A DNA stretch of 64,000 bases from positions 393,969-457,968 of the forward strand of contig NW_020170445.1 of the NCBI RefSeq assembly GCF_000524195.1. The letters run 5' to 3'. This DNA is from Echinococcus granulosus (Eukaryota; Platyhelminthes; Cestoda; Cyclophyllidea; Taeniidae). This document shows positions 37,540 to 49,789 of this stretch, piece by piece. The translations under genes and the position numbers were made by a program. Position 1 is the stretch's first letter. The number at the start of each line of letters is the position of its first letter. A model generated the notes under the pieces. That model worked only from the letters and a program-made list of their open reading frames with translations. It was not told where the DNA came from and did not search any database.

Positions 37540-38560
37540 AATAAGTAGAGGACGCTCCACAAAACTGCTTGTCATCTTGCATGACTGAATATATACCACC
37601 TTATTCGAATAGGGAAATGGCTTTCGTGAGGTAACCAATATGAGGTAACACTGACTACTTATGGAAGGTGCAGCAACGATTGTCGGATAGGAAGGGAGGA
37701 TGCTGCATGGCAAAGAAATGAAGCAATGCCATCACCAAGTAAGGAATTGGATGACTGAGACTAAGGACAGGCTTCCTAAGCCAAATGAGGTGATGTAGAG
37801 GAAGCGAAGCGAAGGAAGGAGAGGTATGTGAGGAGACTGCAGAAGTCGTAGAAATATAGACTTCAGGGACATGAAAGTCGGGTTTGTGGGCATGACGATC
37901 GCCGTGGAGGATACCTCTCTGGATGGGACAATTACGAGGGTCGAAAAGAGAACAGTAGTGGTAGTGTGATGAGGAGTGTCTGGCAGAGCCTCCTTGCAAC
38001 ATGCAGTGGAAGTATCGAAGGGGTGTTTGATCCGATTAATAGAGCGTAGCAGGGCAGTAGTGTGAAAGAGAGCTGAGTAGACGCTGGTGGTTCAATGGCC
38101 TCTTGGCCAATCGTTGTGACACTTTGTCCTCCTTTTCCACGCAAAATTCATTGCAGACCAGTCTTTGTCAGCGGTGCTAAATGAAATTGACCTTACGGGA
38201 TTGTTAACGTTTAGAATCATCAGGGAATGTTTGGTGAGTAGAGAGTTAATTTCTGCTTTAATGACGACCATAAGAGATTTCTGCATTCGCGTGTGCCTTC
38301 CGGGTGAGACCATTTGTTAACTTACACCGGTGACTTCCCCAGATGGAGTGAGTGGAACAGGTCCCTGTAATGCTCAAGACCAGACGACCCCATCTAAGCT
38401 TTCGATGTGTCAGCCAGGCTTCTATGGCCTACTCGAAACTAGTAGGAGGGAATGGTCCCAATGTTAAATGCCTCATTTCTATGTAGGTGGTGCATTAAAT
38501 TTCCTTCTCAAAATGCTCGCTATCTAGTCACAAATGTGCTTCACCTCCTATCAATTCATG
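37540..38560 (-). repeat. block B: paralogue of block A
   Basis: This is the partner of 18,460-19,640. The minus strand holds a 115-codon open frame (38,002-37,655) and a 73-codon one (38,313-38,092). The latter includes NPVRSISFST and continues past a position that is a stop in block A (the A-W stop of A reads A-W-K here). Two independent copies with related peptides hint at former coding sequence. I cannot name the protein. Confidence 0.45.
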
Positions 38561-38699
38561 TCGCAGATGCTGCTTTAATTTCTCAACATTAGGTAAATAA
38601 ATAGAGAAAATCATGTCAAGTACAACTGACAGCGTTTACCATGTACCGCTTTCCAGTAACTACTGCTTCAGCACCACCAATAGGGAATAAATTGAAAGG

Positions 38700-39320
38700 T
38701 AGGTAGACTGTCATCAACTGATGCAAACGAGTGTGGGTACGTGTATGTGTATGTGCATGCGTATGCTTCACGGCTACGGTGAGATTCGACACCCGATTAG
38801 TGTGCATTTCAATAAATTATCCACTTGCTTCGATTCAGACTCCAAAAATAGCGAATGGAACACCCGAGGTGCGTGTCTAGTCTCGTGGCATTTGGCAGTC
38901 AGTTAGTACATCGCTCACCTTACAATATCCACTCTTCTACATTCCACTGAGTCGACATACTTTCCTTCTACTCGATGATGCACAAAAGCCGAGAAGGGAT
39001 GAACCAAGCAACACAGTGGCCCATAATCAGGCAGAAATACATAGCCTGTCGGTGTGTGCATGCATTATATTTGGTAACACACCACTGATCTTTTACTTCA
39101 ATTTCACAATTACATGCTTGATGATCATGATCTTGCAATTTGCCCGGACAGTGTATTCCAGCTTATCAAATGCTTCTAAGCAATCACACGTCGATTTTTG
39201 TCTAAAAGCATTGCAACCTGCACTGAGATTAGGATTGCGAATGGTGGACGGGAATTCGGATGCACACAGATTTACACCAGCCAACTCAGTTTGACAAAAT
39301 GCCGATCGTATTGGGTAAAT
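38700..39320 (+). repeat. duplicated segment, copy 2
   Basis: Partner of 21,280-21,920; see there for shared landmarks. It starts with a TG-rich stretch (38,730-38,760, 'gtgtatgtgtatgtgcatgc'). Confidence 0.55.
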
Positions 39321-40465
39321 CAATTCTGCGAGTATTCTTAATTGCACTGATGCACCTTATTTGAAGTTGGTCCATATGGAAACACACGTCGTTGCAAAGG
39401 CTGAATAAGCACCGTGATCCACATCATCACAGCGCATCACATCTCATCATCAGCCCACACGCATTCACCCACCCATCGCATAGCCACCTCTGTTTCAGCC
39501 TTATAGTTTAGCTAATAGTTTTGGTTGATGCAAGATTAATTCTCCACTTTCCTGCAGGCAATGACGTGACAACCTCATTTCTTCAGCTAAAATGAGTCTT
39601 TGAACCGCACCATGGGAAGGCACGCTTGTTTAATGACTGAAAGTGTAAAGGAACTTTTATTCACTGACAGCTACTACGCAGCTTCATACTTCTAGGCCTT
39701 GTCAACGGTTGAAGTCAGTGAGATTACAATATGGTCAGATTAACAGCGATAGCTCTTGTGCCTTCTCCCAAGCCGCGAAGATGTCGACAAAGATACAACA
39801 AACGGCGTAGAACACACCTTAACCATTTGCTATCATCATTCCTGCATTAGGAAACACAAGAGAATGCAATGACAGATTATTCCCATTACGAATGCTCACC
39901 ACAAACCCCACTATCTGTGACCGCATTACCACATTCAATCTGACATATACAGCGTTTGGTGTTGAAGTATGGCCTGCCTCATGCCCAAAAGCTCATACAC
40001 ATAAACACACCCACGCACACATCTGCTACTCTTCCACAGCATTCCACTGATGCTGATCAAATGAACACCAGATTACTAGCACTTGTGCTTATTCCTTCAC
40101 TAGTTGTCGAAAGGGTAGAAGCTCCAAGCAAAAGGCACAACCGAAGATGAAATGATAAGGCTAGTAGTTGAGTAGACTTTCCCAGTTGTAGATTCATTTA
40201 GCACTCATCCCCATTGTAATCCTTCATCCTCTTCGTCTGTGCAGAATATCAGGTGGACCGGTCCCTCTCGAGGATGTCAAGTGAAATTGGTGTTCATGTA
40301 AAGATGGAATGCAGGAACGGGATTGGATGTGCTTACTGATAAGCGCCACAGATTAAGATCAAGTACTGCATCACATCTGTAATTTCCCCTTACGAAGAGA
40401 TTGAAACCAGTACTAGCGGTGGAAAACTTCATTTGACCTCCACTCGCCACCTCAATGCAACAACC
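39321..40465. other. no recognisable gene
   Basis: No domain or relic seen. This interval is much shorter than its counterpart in the first duplication copy (21.9-26.6 kb), which carries the gypsy fragment. Confidence 0.35.
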
Positions 40466-40469
40466 AGAA

Positions 40470-41330
40470 TGATGCGCTGATTTGCATCAACCCTTCCCTT
40501 TCCTTTGCGTTACACTACATCACGTTGTATTACGCACATACAGCCACGAAAGCACCACTAATTCTGCTTCTACATGCAGTTGCTGGCCTTGCCGTGATTG
40601 CATTCACTCTCCTCCACAATATTCCTTAACCAACTCGGATCCATTTCAAGTAGCGATGGCAATCGCCTGCTCTGTGCTTCTATCAGCCGTTAGCTATAGC
40701 ACTCCACCGTAGAGACCATTTCCACGTCAGTGTCGTCAATCTCTCATGGAGTGCACATTGCAAATCATACGTGAATGCGCCCAATAGCTACATCCCACGA
40801 CCGCTGACTCCATTCGGATATGGCTCATGCATGCAGAATGGGTATATGGATAAATCCTCATATGTTTGACAAAAGAATGCATGAGACAAGAAAAGTATTG
40901 ATGATCGGATGTGGTATGGACAGACGGATATTGGTCAGAAGGAGAGGTGGTGCAATGTTGCATAGGTGGGCGTCAACTGAAGGCACTAGTCCAATCATGA
41001 AGGATACTCGGTAGGAAGAAACAATGCCAAACCCAGTAGCATTCTAATCGCATGCCTCTATCTAGTACTGAAGAATCAAAAATACTCAACATTTTATGAA
41101 TTTTACAATGAAAACTTTCTAAGCGTATACATACTCTGAAGGAGGGGAATTGACACGAATTAGAGAAGGGTGGCAGGCATTGTTAGTTATGCGATGGGCG
41201 AAAAAAACTAAAACGTTCAGAGGTGACTGAAAGACTGGAAGACAGTTAAGAGAAGGCACCCCATTACCTCATCTCGTCATACCATTCGCACCCACGCAAT
41301 TTTGCTGTCTAGGGGGCTCTCGCACCACAT
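40470..41330 (-). repeat. 3' flank of RING4, duplicated with RING3
   Basis: Partner of 26,620-27,450. Its end at 41,311-41,336 still encodes, on the minus strand, V-Y-V-V-R-E-P-P: the former tail of RING4, in frame with the gene but beyond its stop. Confidence 0.65.
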
Positions 41331-41385
41331 AGACGTGTTCTACTTGTTGCCATTTTTACTAACAATGCAAAAGGATTACAAACCA

Positions 41386-42340
41386 CTAGCCGAAAATTCC
41401 GGCAAAATACAATAAAGCAAGCTGTGTTGAAATAAGTGCCACACAGAAATGACCGACGGAGTAATGACTTGTACAGTATGGTGAACACTTAGCCATAAAC
41501 TGAATGAACCAAAAATCTAGGGCGATGTAGAGCAAACTGACGCATTGGAAAGCGAGGAATATGGGTATCTTCCAAAGGGAGAACGCGGAACACTTTCGCT
41601 GAAAGGTAATTGGCAAACAGTACACTGTGCTTTTTGCAGATAAATGCCTGGGCAAATTCCAAAAAAAAATATAAAATAAATACTAGATGAGAGTAAATCG
41701 AGGTGAAATGACAGACAGTTGGCTTTGAGTTGAATAATAGAAGATTTACAAGCTAATTTATGTATTCACATTTGGTACAACTTGCGGGTGCTGATAATAA
41801 ATAGATGGTTTTTGAAAAAAATAGCTTGATGCACAGGCCTATCAACAACTCCATGAAACTTTGGCAGGTGTTGTAAGGAGTTTTTCATATATTTCATAAA
41901 CTCACCTCGTGTTTGGGTTTTACGCAGATGCGCCTCTCAAACTCAAATTGGCACACCTCACACTTCCTCAATTGACCAATTTCAATCTGACGCTGAAGAC
42001 ACTCCTCATGGACATATTTCAAACTTCCCTCACACAGACACGGTGCGATTAATCGTCCGTGAGTATCCAAGTGTGCATCATGGGAGATTCGACAACAGGG
42101 TAAGTTGAATGAGGGAATGGAGATCGGAGGGCTAACCATTTCATCAGCCTGACGTCTGAGTGAACTTATATCGGTGGACTCAGAGGAGGTAGTTGAAGAA
42201 TTGGAAGACGATGACTGCGAGGTTTTTGAGCCTGCTGATTCCGGTGGAGTAGAGGGAGGCAGTGAAATGGTAATTCGAACGCCTCCTGTTTTGCTGCGTC
42301 CTTCTGATGGTATCTGTTCTTCCTCTTCTACGACGACCGT
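41386..42340 (-). CDS. MARCHF8-like: MARCHF8-like gene with a damaged RING finger (RING4, possibly a pseudogene)
   Basis: Exon 1 is 42,340-41,906 (minus), ending at donor GTGAGT; exon 2 is 41,598-41,386, after 'attacctttcag'. The intron is 307 bp and phase 0. A serine-rich N-terminus (about 35-60) precedes the finger. The second zinc ligand is serine (C83-R-I-S86, TCC at 42,085-42,083) and the conserved tryptophan after the first half is glutamine (Q118); the other ligands remain. Exon 2 stops with TAG about 70 codons in, although the lost V-V-R-E-P-P segment lies in frame 50 bases further after two more stops. The frame is open over both exons, so it may still be expressed as an inactive or altered protein. 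The homologous start position is ACG after 'acacag'; an ATG lies 21 codons upstream in frame (42,403). Confidence 0.65.
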
Positions 42341-42399
42341 CTGTGTAGAATGCATGTATAAGGAGGAGTGCATGTATGAATGAACGCATGCTTGTTCTT

Positions 42400-43185
42400 T
42401 CATGTAACACCACAAAGAGCCACCTATGTAGCGCGTTCCTACACAACGTATGAACTTGTATTTTCCTGTATCCTACCATAGCAAATGGAGATAGGGAAGT
42501 GTGCGTGTATTCGTGTCAAATCTCGTATTGCCAGGCATTTGTTACATTGTTTGCCTCACAGTTTTCACCCATCTCCATTCCACTGTGGGTACGCATTACA
42601 GTCAAACGCATACAACACTACCTATCAATTCATACAAGATACGAGTGAAGGACTTCAGACATTGTGTGATGTGTATATTCAGGTTGCAAATGGTCAGCAA
42701 TATTGTATCCCAAATTACTCGTAAAAGAGACTGTAAGTAGTTCCGACCCTGGCAATCTTATCACACCTACTCAATGTCAAATAATTTATTTAAACGCACC
42801 CTTTATATTCATATCTCAGCCCTATAACCACTTTTCCATCTACTCCTTCCATGCGTTAATACGCTGCAATGACCCAAACAATATCACCACTTAATAACCT
42901 TATATTTACTACTAAGGTAAGTACAGATGAGATCTTACATTGTCGGATGTTGTAAATTAATAAAAGCAGAGCACACGGTCGCAGTTTTATCATGCATCAT
43001 ACACCGATTTAGTCAATGGATTATAAATCACCCATTTTAGATACATGGTAATTTAATCAAAGTTTAATTCATCTTGGTAAATGTGGCTGAATTTTCAGCG
43101 GTGAAATTAATCGCAAGCTCTTCGAGTGAGTATTCGAACCCCTTCAAATATTGCCATATATTAGGTGACGATTCAATGGATGTTA
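42400..43185. other. no recognisable gene; repeat fragment
   Basis: At 42,480-42,620 lies a fragment of the 38.8 kb repeat ('gtgtcaaatctcgtattgccaggca'). The remainder is AT-rich without signals. Confidence 0.35.
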
Positions 43186-43189
43186 AATT

Positions 43190-44720
43190 ACGGTATCATC
43201 TCATTCAAACTATGCATTTGCTTAGACTTAACTTTCAACCTACGTATCAAGATCTGTCTGTCATGCTTTGACGTCTTCTTCTCAGGACTATTTTGCACCC
43301 ATTTCCTGCCACCCAGTTTAACTACCAACCCTGTGACCCCAACACGAATCTTGCGTTGTTTAGCAATCATACAGAGTAGTTCTTATCTGGAACAGGCTTG
43401 TCTAATAATCAGCAAAAGCAGACAAAAAATAAGCTTTTTGAAGGACACAATGGTTACAACAACCGTGATGTTGAAATTTGTGACGCAGGATATGCAAATA
43501 GGAAATATTAATGCAGTTTATCATTTGCAAGTTAACGTAACTAGACAAGCATAATAAAGGTGAATAGCATCTAAACTAGGAAAAGTTATGTCTAACTGAT
43601 CACAGATACCCATTAGGCTACAGAGATTACCAAATTTATTGCATTGATGGCATACATACATATTTGACAACCAAAACTTTTTCAAATACTGGTTAGGTAT
43701 GGAGTAGGGATCTGACCACGAAATGAACACGTTCAACATAACCATTCCGCAAGTAGGAAGCATATCAATGACAACTAAAGTTTATAGAAATAGCATGCAC
43801 AAAATTATTTTCACTGAAATAACATACCCCGGAATTCCCTGCCTCGGCATTATTCTTGAAGATGTTTTCCAGGCTAGCCAAATCCTCGAAAATACCAAGC
43901 ATCACCTCTTGATCTGTTGGTTGTGACATTGTTGTGCCTGGAACTTGCTCAAAACTGGCAAAAGCAACGCTGAATCAGTGATTACGAATGGGTACGTGAA
44001 TTAGGATGCACCTATACTTGAGCTGATCTACTCAGTCAAACAAATTAAAACTATTTTTAGTAGATTTGAATATTAAAGCATGATCGCATTGGTACAGTTT
44101 GCTCTAAAAAAGTCAAAATAACTAATGCACAGCATTAACGACTTTTTACAACGCAATGGAAATCCTAAGTGCAAATATCCTTTTTGATATTACGAAGCAT
44201 GGAACTCAGGGCAGCTGAAGATTTATAAAAGCTGCCTATACTCCATAAATCTGCAATAACGTGGCGTTGTCTCTGGCTACGTGGATGAATACAAGCTCTC
44301 GATTTAAGTTTCGTTTGACCCTGAGTTCGCTATTTCGTCAGCATGGAATGAATGCAGGCAACTCAAACAGCTTCCTGAATGCACTAACTTGTGCAGTCCT
44401 ATTCATCTCTGACTTTATAATTATTGTAGCCTACTGAGACTTCCCTGAGGACAAAAGAAGACATAGTACTCACGTAGAATATACATATTTGAAGAAATAC
44501 ATGTTACCATGGCTACTGGCTCGGCTCGAAGGCCAGCCCACCTGGCTTGGTACAAAGGCTAGGTCAAGAGTGGCTCCTCACTAAGGCCGCCAATTCAACA
44601 ACCAACTTATTACTTTACGATGACTAATTATGTCATAACATCAGAGGTACATCCTGTACATTATTTTGTAAAATTGCCTAAGAACTCAGTCTTACTTATT
44701 TCTTTTTCACAAGAAATTAT
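43190..44720. repeat. segmental duplication, copy D2, with two insertions
   Basis: Partner of 30,190-31,280. Compared with D1 it carries two extra stretches: about 44,190-44,375, which can fold into a long stem-loop, and about 44,425-44,630. The flanking sequence continues in register on both sides, so both look like insertions, or D1 lost both. Confidence 0.7.
44202..44328. ncRNA. candidate structured RNA or small inverted-repeat element
   Basis: The 10-base arm GAACTCAGGG (44,202-44,211) pairs perfectly with CCCTGAGTTC (44,319-44,328). Inside, GGCAGCT (44,210-44,216) pairs with AGCTGCC (44,230-44,236). The two helices share the base at 44,210-44,211, so they may compete. The element sits in a stretch absent from the duplicated copy D1. 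It may be a small mobile element or a structured RNA. I know no family that fits. Confidence 0.3.
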
Positions 44721-44774
44721 GCATTCGATTGATAAACACAGACGATTAGCAGTGGTCCAATATCAATGAATGCA

Positions 44775-44945
44775 AATGAGGGAGTAAGTGTTTTGTGCCA
44801 TTTTAGTCATGCGATGGGCAGACACGCGATAGGGAATGAGGAGGTGAGGCTGTGGAAAGTAGGGAAGTGTCTTATGCGTGTGTACCAACAGTATGTTGAT
44901 TCATTAATGAATTTATGCATCAAACAATTTCTCACAAAACCTACT
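44775..44945 (+). pseudogene. RING-CH relic (end of exon 1 and start of intron)
   Basis: The plus strand matches the last part of RING2 exon 1 and the first 70 or so bases of its intron, including the donor region 'gaggtgaggctgtggaaagta' trimmed to its core and 'cttatgcgtgtgta'. Only V-L-C-H-F of the finger survives. It is in the opposite orientation to RING2. No other exon lies nearby. Confidence 0.7.
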
Positions 44946-47900
44946 CTGTAGTATCTATCTGGATGGCCTCGCTCCAAATCTATGCACCGAATGAGAGTCG
45001 ATTTGTTGGATTCGAGCCCATTGGCAGAGAGAATCAGCTGACAAACAAGTGAGGGAATGTGGAGAACAGGATGACCGAAATCTGAGCTGTGATGGCGATT
45101 ATGTTGGAGTAAATGTTCACCGTACTCATGCCTGCCTAACATCACCCAATCCGCTTTCCTAAAGTGTAATTTTAGCAATTTCTAATCTAACATTGTCAGT
45201 CCCCCTTCATTTGTCTATCTTCCTTGGGAAATTTATCGCGTACAACCAATTCATTGTCGCAATTTTTGGGGCATAATAATTGTTTTCGTTCATCGGAAGC
45301 GTTGTCATTTTCAGTCTAATCGACTGACATGTACTTCAATTGCAGTACCACCATCCTACTTTTGATTGCCTTATTGTTTTGGTGGCATTTTGTCGCCTTT
45401 CCCTGCTCTGTAATCGCTTCACCACTTTGATGGTTGTTTGCAGTAGCTTGTCCAACTGACTGTAATGTAATCGGCTTCAGTGGGGATTTCATCGGTTGAT
45501 TCAAGGGCCTTAAAAACCATTTGAGAATAGCATTATTTGACACACGTAAGTGCGGCGCAAGATGCTCCTAGACGTTTGACTTTAATAACTTGATAATCGG
45601 AAGGAACGGTTGATGGTAGAACTGTGCTATTGCCCGAGGATGCCACCACCTAATACTTCCTGTTTCATCAATTTTAGATCCATGCCTGGAAAGTGGAGGG
45701 AATCAGTTGTGCTCTGGCAAAAATCATTCGATGACTACCATCTTTGTCTGCAACTCGCTTTTTTCCTCCAAGACTTGATTTGGTATACACTGCAGCCAGA
45801 ACATGGATCAACTTGATGTATGGCCTGTTGGTTCCCCACCAGTGAGCATGATAAATTCTGCCGAACCACGAGATAAATTCATTGTACGGCTCTCACAGCA
45901 ACACTTTAGGGTTGTTAAGTGGCGGTTCGATTTGGTGATTGCGGTGTGTGTGACGCATTGCTGGGGAAAGTGGAAGCTTGATGTCCTTATGCATCACAAG
46001 TACTCGTTCCACTCTCTTTGCCAATCCAAATGACCTCTGTCATTCAGATGCTTATCCTACTTAGAGGGCACATACACTCATGCATAATTGGGATGTTTGT
46101 CAACGAGACAGAAATTTGTGTACTCACCAAGCACTACCATCTATGGTTTTCGAGCCTGACCTTCCCTCAAGTTCGGTTTTATTTGGCATTGGCAAAGGAG
46201 GTTGGTCCACGAAATATTCTGCTATGACCGCGATAGGTAGTGATTGATTCTACTCTTCTAAAGTACCAATGAGCTATTTTCTCTTCCATTCCAACTTTAA
46301 CTAGGCATCCATCTCGTCGGTACTGATTGTTGATACGTGGGAGGCATGGTGACACTGATGAAGGGAGATATACTTGACATTTTTTTATCTTGAGAACGAT
46401 TAATTGCAGAGCCACGAGGGAGAGCGGTGGAAAGGCTGCTTACTTCTACTTCAAAGCCTTACGGTTCCCTCCATCCCTCCCGTCTGTTACATGTAACGTG
46501 AGTGAGCTCATTGCAATCGCATGATTCGTGTCAGTCAACTGCCCTAAGTCATAGGAGTTTACACAATTAAATGAGCTTTACCATTGGGTGAACGCAAATT
46601 TCCGCAATTGCTCCATCCCTATTGTAAAGTAATAATTTAGTAAATATGCTTGAATAATAGGTTGATATACAAGGCATTAATAACATTGCTGATTCTGTAG
46701 TTATTTCCTCGATAATTTGTCACCCCGCTACGAATATATCACTGATGCCAATTTGATGCATGGGATGTTTCGGTGAAATTGGCGCCGCCTTCAGAGGATG
46801 GTGCAAGTGTTCCCGATCCAGTAAGTCAAATTTGCATACCTTATGAGGGCTTACACAGCTCTAATGAAAAGGCATTTTGTTCCAGAATGGGAGCCAGTAA
46901 GTTTTTTTACTAACACAGCTAACTTTAATGCTATTTATTTTGCTAGATGAATGGAGAAGAATTATAGTAAGGCCAGACACTTAAGTGGTGTGTGCCTTCA
47001 TAAGTTATACACTTGCTTTGATTCGACCTCCGAAAATAGCGTAATGGGAAATTAAAATGCATGACGAGGATCGTAGTGATTGACAGTCAGTCATCACATT
47101 GGTTACCTCACAAAAGTCATTTCCCCTTTTCGAATAAGACGGCATGCCTTCAGCCAGTTTTGATCCACTTCTTCACGATACGTACAAGTTGACAAACAGT
47201 TTCGAGGAACCTCCTTAACTAAATTAATGTAGGAAGGTAAAATTAGAGAGACCAATAAAATTATGCACCATGAGTACTTATTCCAATTCATTCGTAAAGC
47301 AAATTCACCCATTAAACTTACGAGTGTGACTTTATATTTACACGAATTTGGCTTATTTTTCAATGGAAGATACAGCCAATCATCAAGAACAAATGGTTTG
47401 AACTCCCTGATTCAACTTTTTAACTCCCAAACTGGGGAATCAACTATTTTAATTTAGTTGAAACGTAATCTCCCCACAAACAAAATTGAACTCTTCTGAT
47501 GACTGAATTAAGCTTGTAAAAGTGAGCCATAGGCGAATTTAGGGGATTTCCTTGTTATGCTTTCACCAAAGTCCCCTCACCCTCTCTTTCTCCTTTTGCC
47601 TACTGCCCCCGACGCTTCCTACTGGTCAATCATCCATCTCGGCCATCGCAGTGTAGTTGGTACTTTGCAAACCACCCACTTTGGCAGTTAATAGCCGTCA
47701 TACAGTACAAGGGATTGGGACATTAATCAAAGGTAGACGTCCTATGTAACACTTCTGCTTGAGAATCGACACAGAAATACTCATCCGCAGGCAGAACCCC
47801 TTTGCTATACTGGTAAGATTTTGTATTCTGTCACAGGAGACAAAGCATCTATTTGTTTGGATTGGGTTTGCTTCCCTTTACTATTAATATGCTGCGCCGT

Positions 47901-48615
47901 GTCCTCCTTAAATTCGTAATCAGCCTAAGTACTGTGAATGAACACGCAGTAGAGGCATTACCAGGAATTCATTTCACTAGGTGGAATTGCAGCCTGCGGA
48001 AAATGTCAGAGCTGCTGAATCCACGCACCTACTCTACTATCCTCACTACTGTTCAGTCTTGTCACAACATCAGCAATTGACTGGATTTCATTCAATTCAT
48101 TCATTCAATAGCAGTACAATTTCATTCGACATCAGTGGTTTAGTTTTTAGCGAAAATTCGTCCCTCATGGCTTTTAATATGAGCATGGAGGATCCCAGCC
48201 TTTACCAACAAGAGATGGTAAGAGGTTTGACGACAGAAGAATGCTTGTTCTAGTCGTTTATACTTAAGGACGGTAAAATCACGCAAATAGGATGAAAAAG
48301 TAGGCAACACTACTCTATGAGTGGAGAGATTGCAAAAAATGAATCCATTGTGGCATAAGCTACTTTCCTTAACTAACGTGTGCATTTCTTTGTCAAGAAA
48401 AAAAAAGTGACCTTAGTACTGTAAGTTCGAAGATGTACCACTGCACACGAATTGTAATTGACCAAATCAAGTAATGCCTCAGGGAGGGGAAGTAATAAAT
48501 TCGTGAGGAATAAAGGTGTCAACGCCATGGCTCACATCTAAAGAGCTTACGAAACAGGCTCCAACAGTATTTACAGGTTGATCGCTACCAATCAAACGGC
48601 TGCTATAATCACCTA
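44946..48615. other. no recognisable gene; repeat fragments
   Basis: Fragments of the 38.8 kb repeat lie at 46,960-47,200 and of the 'ttatgcatcac-agtact' repeat near 45,985 and 47,260. A CZIB-like flank piece may lie near 47,560-47,700. Short open frames (for example 47,853-48,080) have no support. Confidence 0.35.
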
Positions 48616-48617
48616 GA

Positions 48618-48990
48618 GAGATCACAAAATGTGGATAGCAGCAGCATTGGCAAAGGCATTTATGGCCATCTCAAAGGCCAATTCCGTGATCTTGTTAACT
48701 GTAATGGCCAAAACGACATCTCAACATTGTGATAATCCTTGACAGACTGCCTCCACGTAGGCCACTGCACACACAGTCCCCGCAACTGGGATAGAACGGT
48801 CCCAAGTGATGTTCGCTAATATGGAGGCAGTGGATAACTGAAGTTGGTTCCTCAAATCTGTCTGCCAACTTGTACGTACAATCAAGAAGTGACCTAGTGC
48901 TAACCGGAAATGCGTCACCTCAGTCGAGTGAGGAGTAATGGACTTTGTGGGGCAAGCAATGTGATAACTGACCACCAAACGCCACAAGAT
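48618..48990 (-). pseudogene. block C: long minus-strand open frame with one internal stop
   Basis: From 48,987 to about 48,620 the minus strand is open except for one TGA (48,720-48,718). The second part predicts a helix-like segment, A-F-E-M-A-I-N-A-F-A-N-A-A-A, that resembles A-I-K-M-V-M-N-A-F-M-N-A-A-A in block A. The first part contains a small-residue-rich hydrophobic stretch (I-P-V-A-G-T-V-C-A-V-A-Y). It may be an exon of a membrane protein of the same unknown family as A and B. I do not recognise it. Confidence 0.35.
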
Positions 48991-49110
48991 TCGACATGCT
49001 CTTCGAGTTCTCTATTTGCTATTTTCGGAGGTCGAATCAAAGCAAGTGAATAACTTATGAAGGCGCACACTACCTAAGTGTCTGATCTTACCGTTGCCTG
49101 GATGTGTACG
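48900..49110 (-). repeat. inverted copy of the 46.97 kb repeat fragment
   Basis: 'ttttcggaggtcgaatcaaa' (49,023 on) is the reverse complement of sequence at about 47,020-47,040, and the match continues through 'acttatgaaggc'. The two fragments face each other about 2 kb apart. Confidence 0.6.
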
Positions 49111-49785
49111 TATGCACGTACTCACGCCTTCATTCTTTCACACTTGATGATGAATATTGAAAGGGTTCGTCAAAATTTTCCCATTTCACGACAATCACGT
49201 CCCATTACGAACAAGTGAATTGTGCTGTTGAAAGTTTCAGTTGAGCAGGTTGCTGCCTTGGGTAAATTGTGCTTGCAGTCCCGTGACCTGACGGGTGGCT
49301 TCGCCTTACCTCCGTCCAAATAATGAATGTCGGTGTGTGGGACTCAAACTCACCAGCAGATAAAGGAATATGTGAGCGAATAGACGAATTCATAGGATGA
49401 CCCGAATACATTTAGTGTCCAGACAGTACTCAGAGTAGAAGAGAAGTTCGCGTCCAGAAAGCCCATCTCACATGACCCAATTCGCATTCAAGTAAAATTT
49501 GCAGCAACTGTTAATCCCGTATCATCAGCCTGCATCCACTCATTTGGGGCACTTCCTCCTTACTCGGCGGCATTGTTAACGGCTTAACAATAGCACTATT
49601 TTAAAGCGAAGGTAATTAGTGCTCCGACAGCCACTATGTACAAGTAATGGCTTTGCAAAACTTTGTCCAGTAAATGGCCACTTATTGAATGGCACGCGTG
49701 CATCATCCTAAGCAACCTTAACACCGCACTTCCCCAAAAAATATCTTACATCCTCTCAGGTTTCCCCTCATTCGCCGCCCGAAAT
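49111..49785. other. no recognisable gene
   Basis: No domain, relic or structured repeat seen. Confidence 0.35.
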
Positions 49786-49789
49786 GTTA

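Noticed and set aside
46390..46430. 'gaacgattaattgcagagcc' as another RING relic
   Set aside because: Only about 15 bases resemble the GRLIA codons and nothing around them matches the finger.
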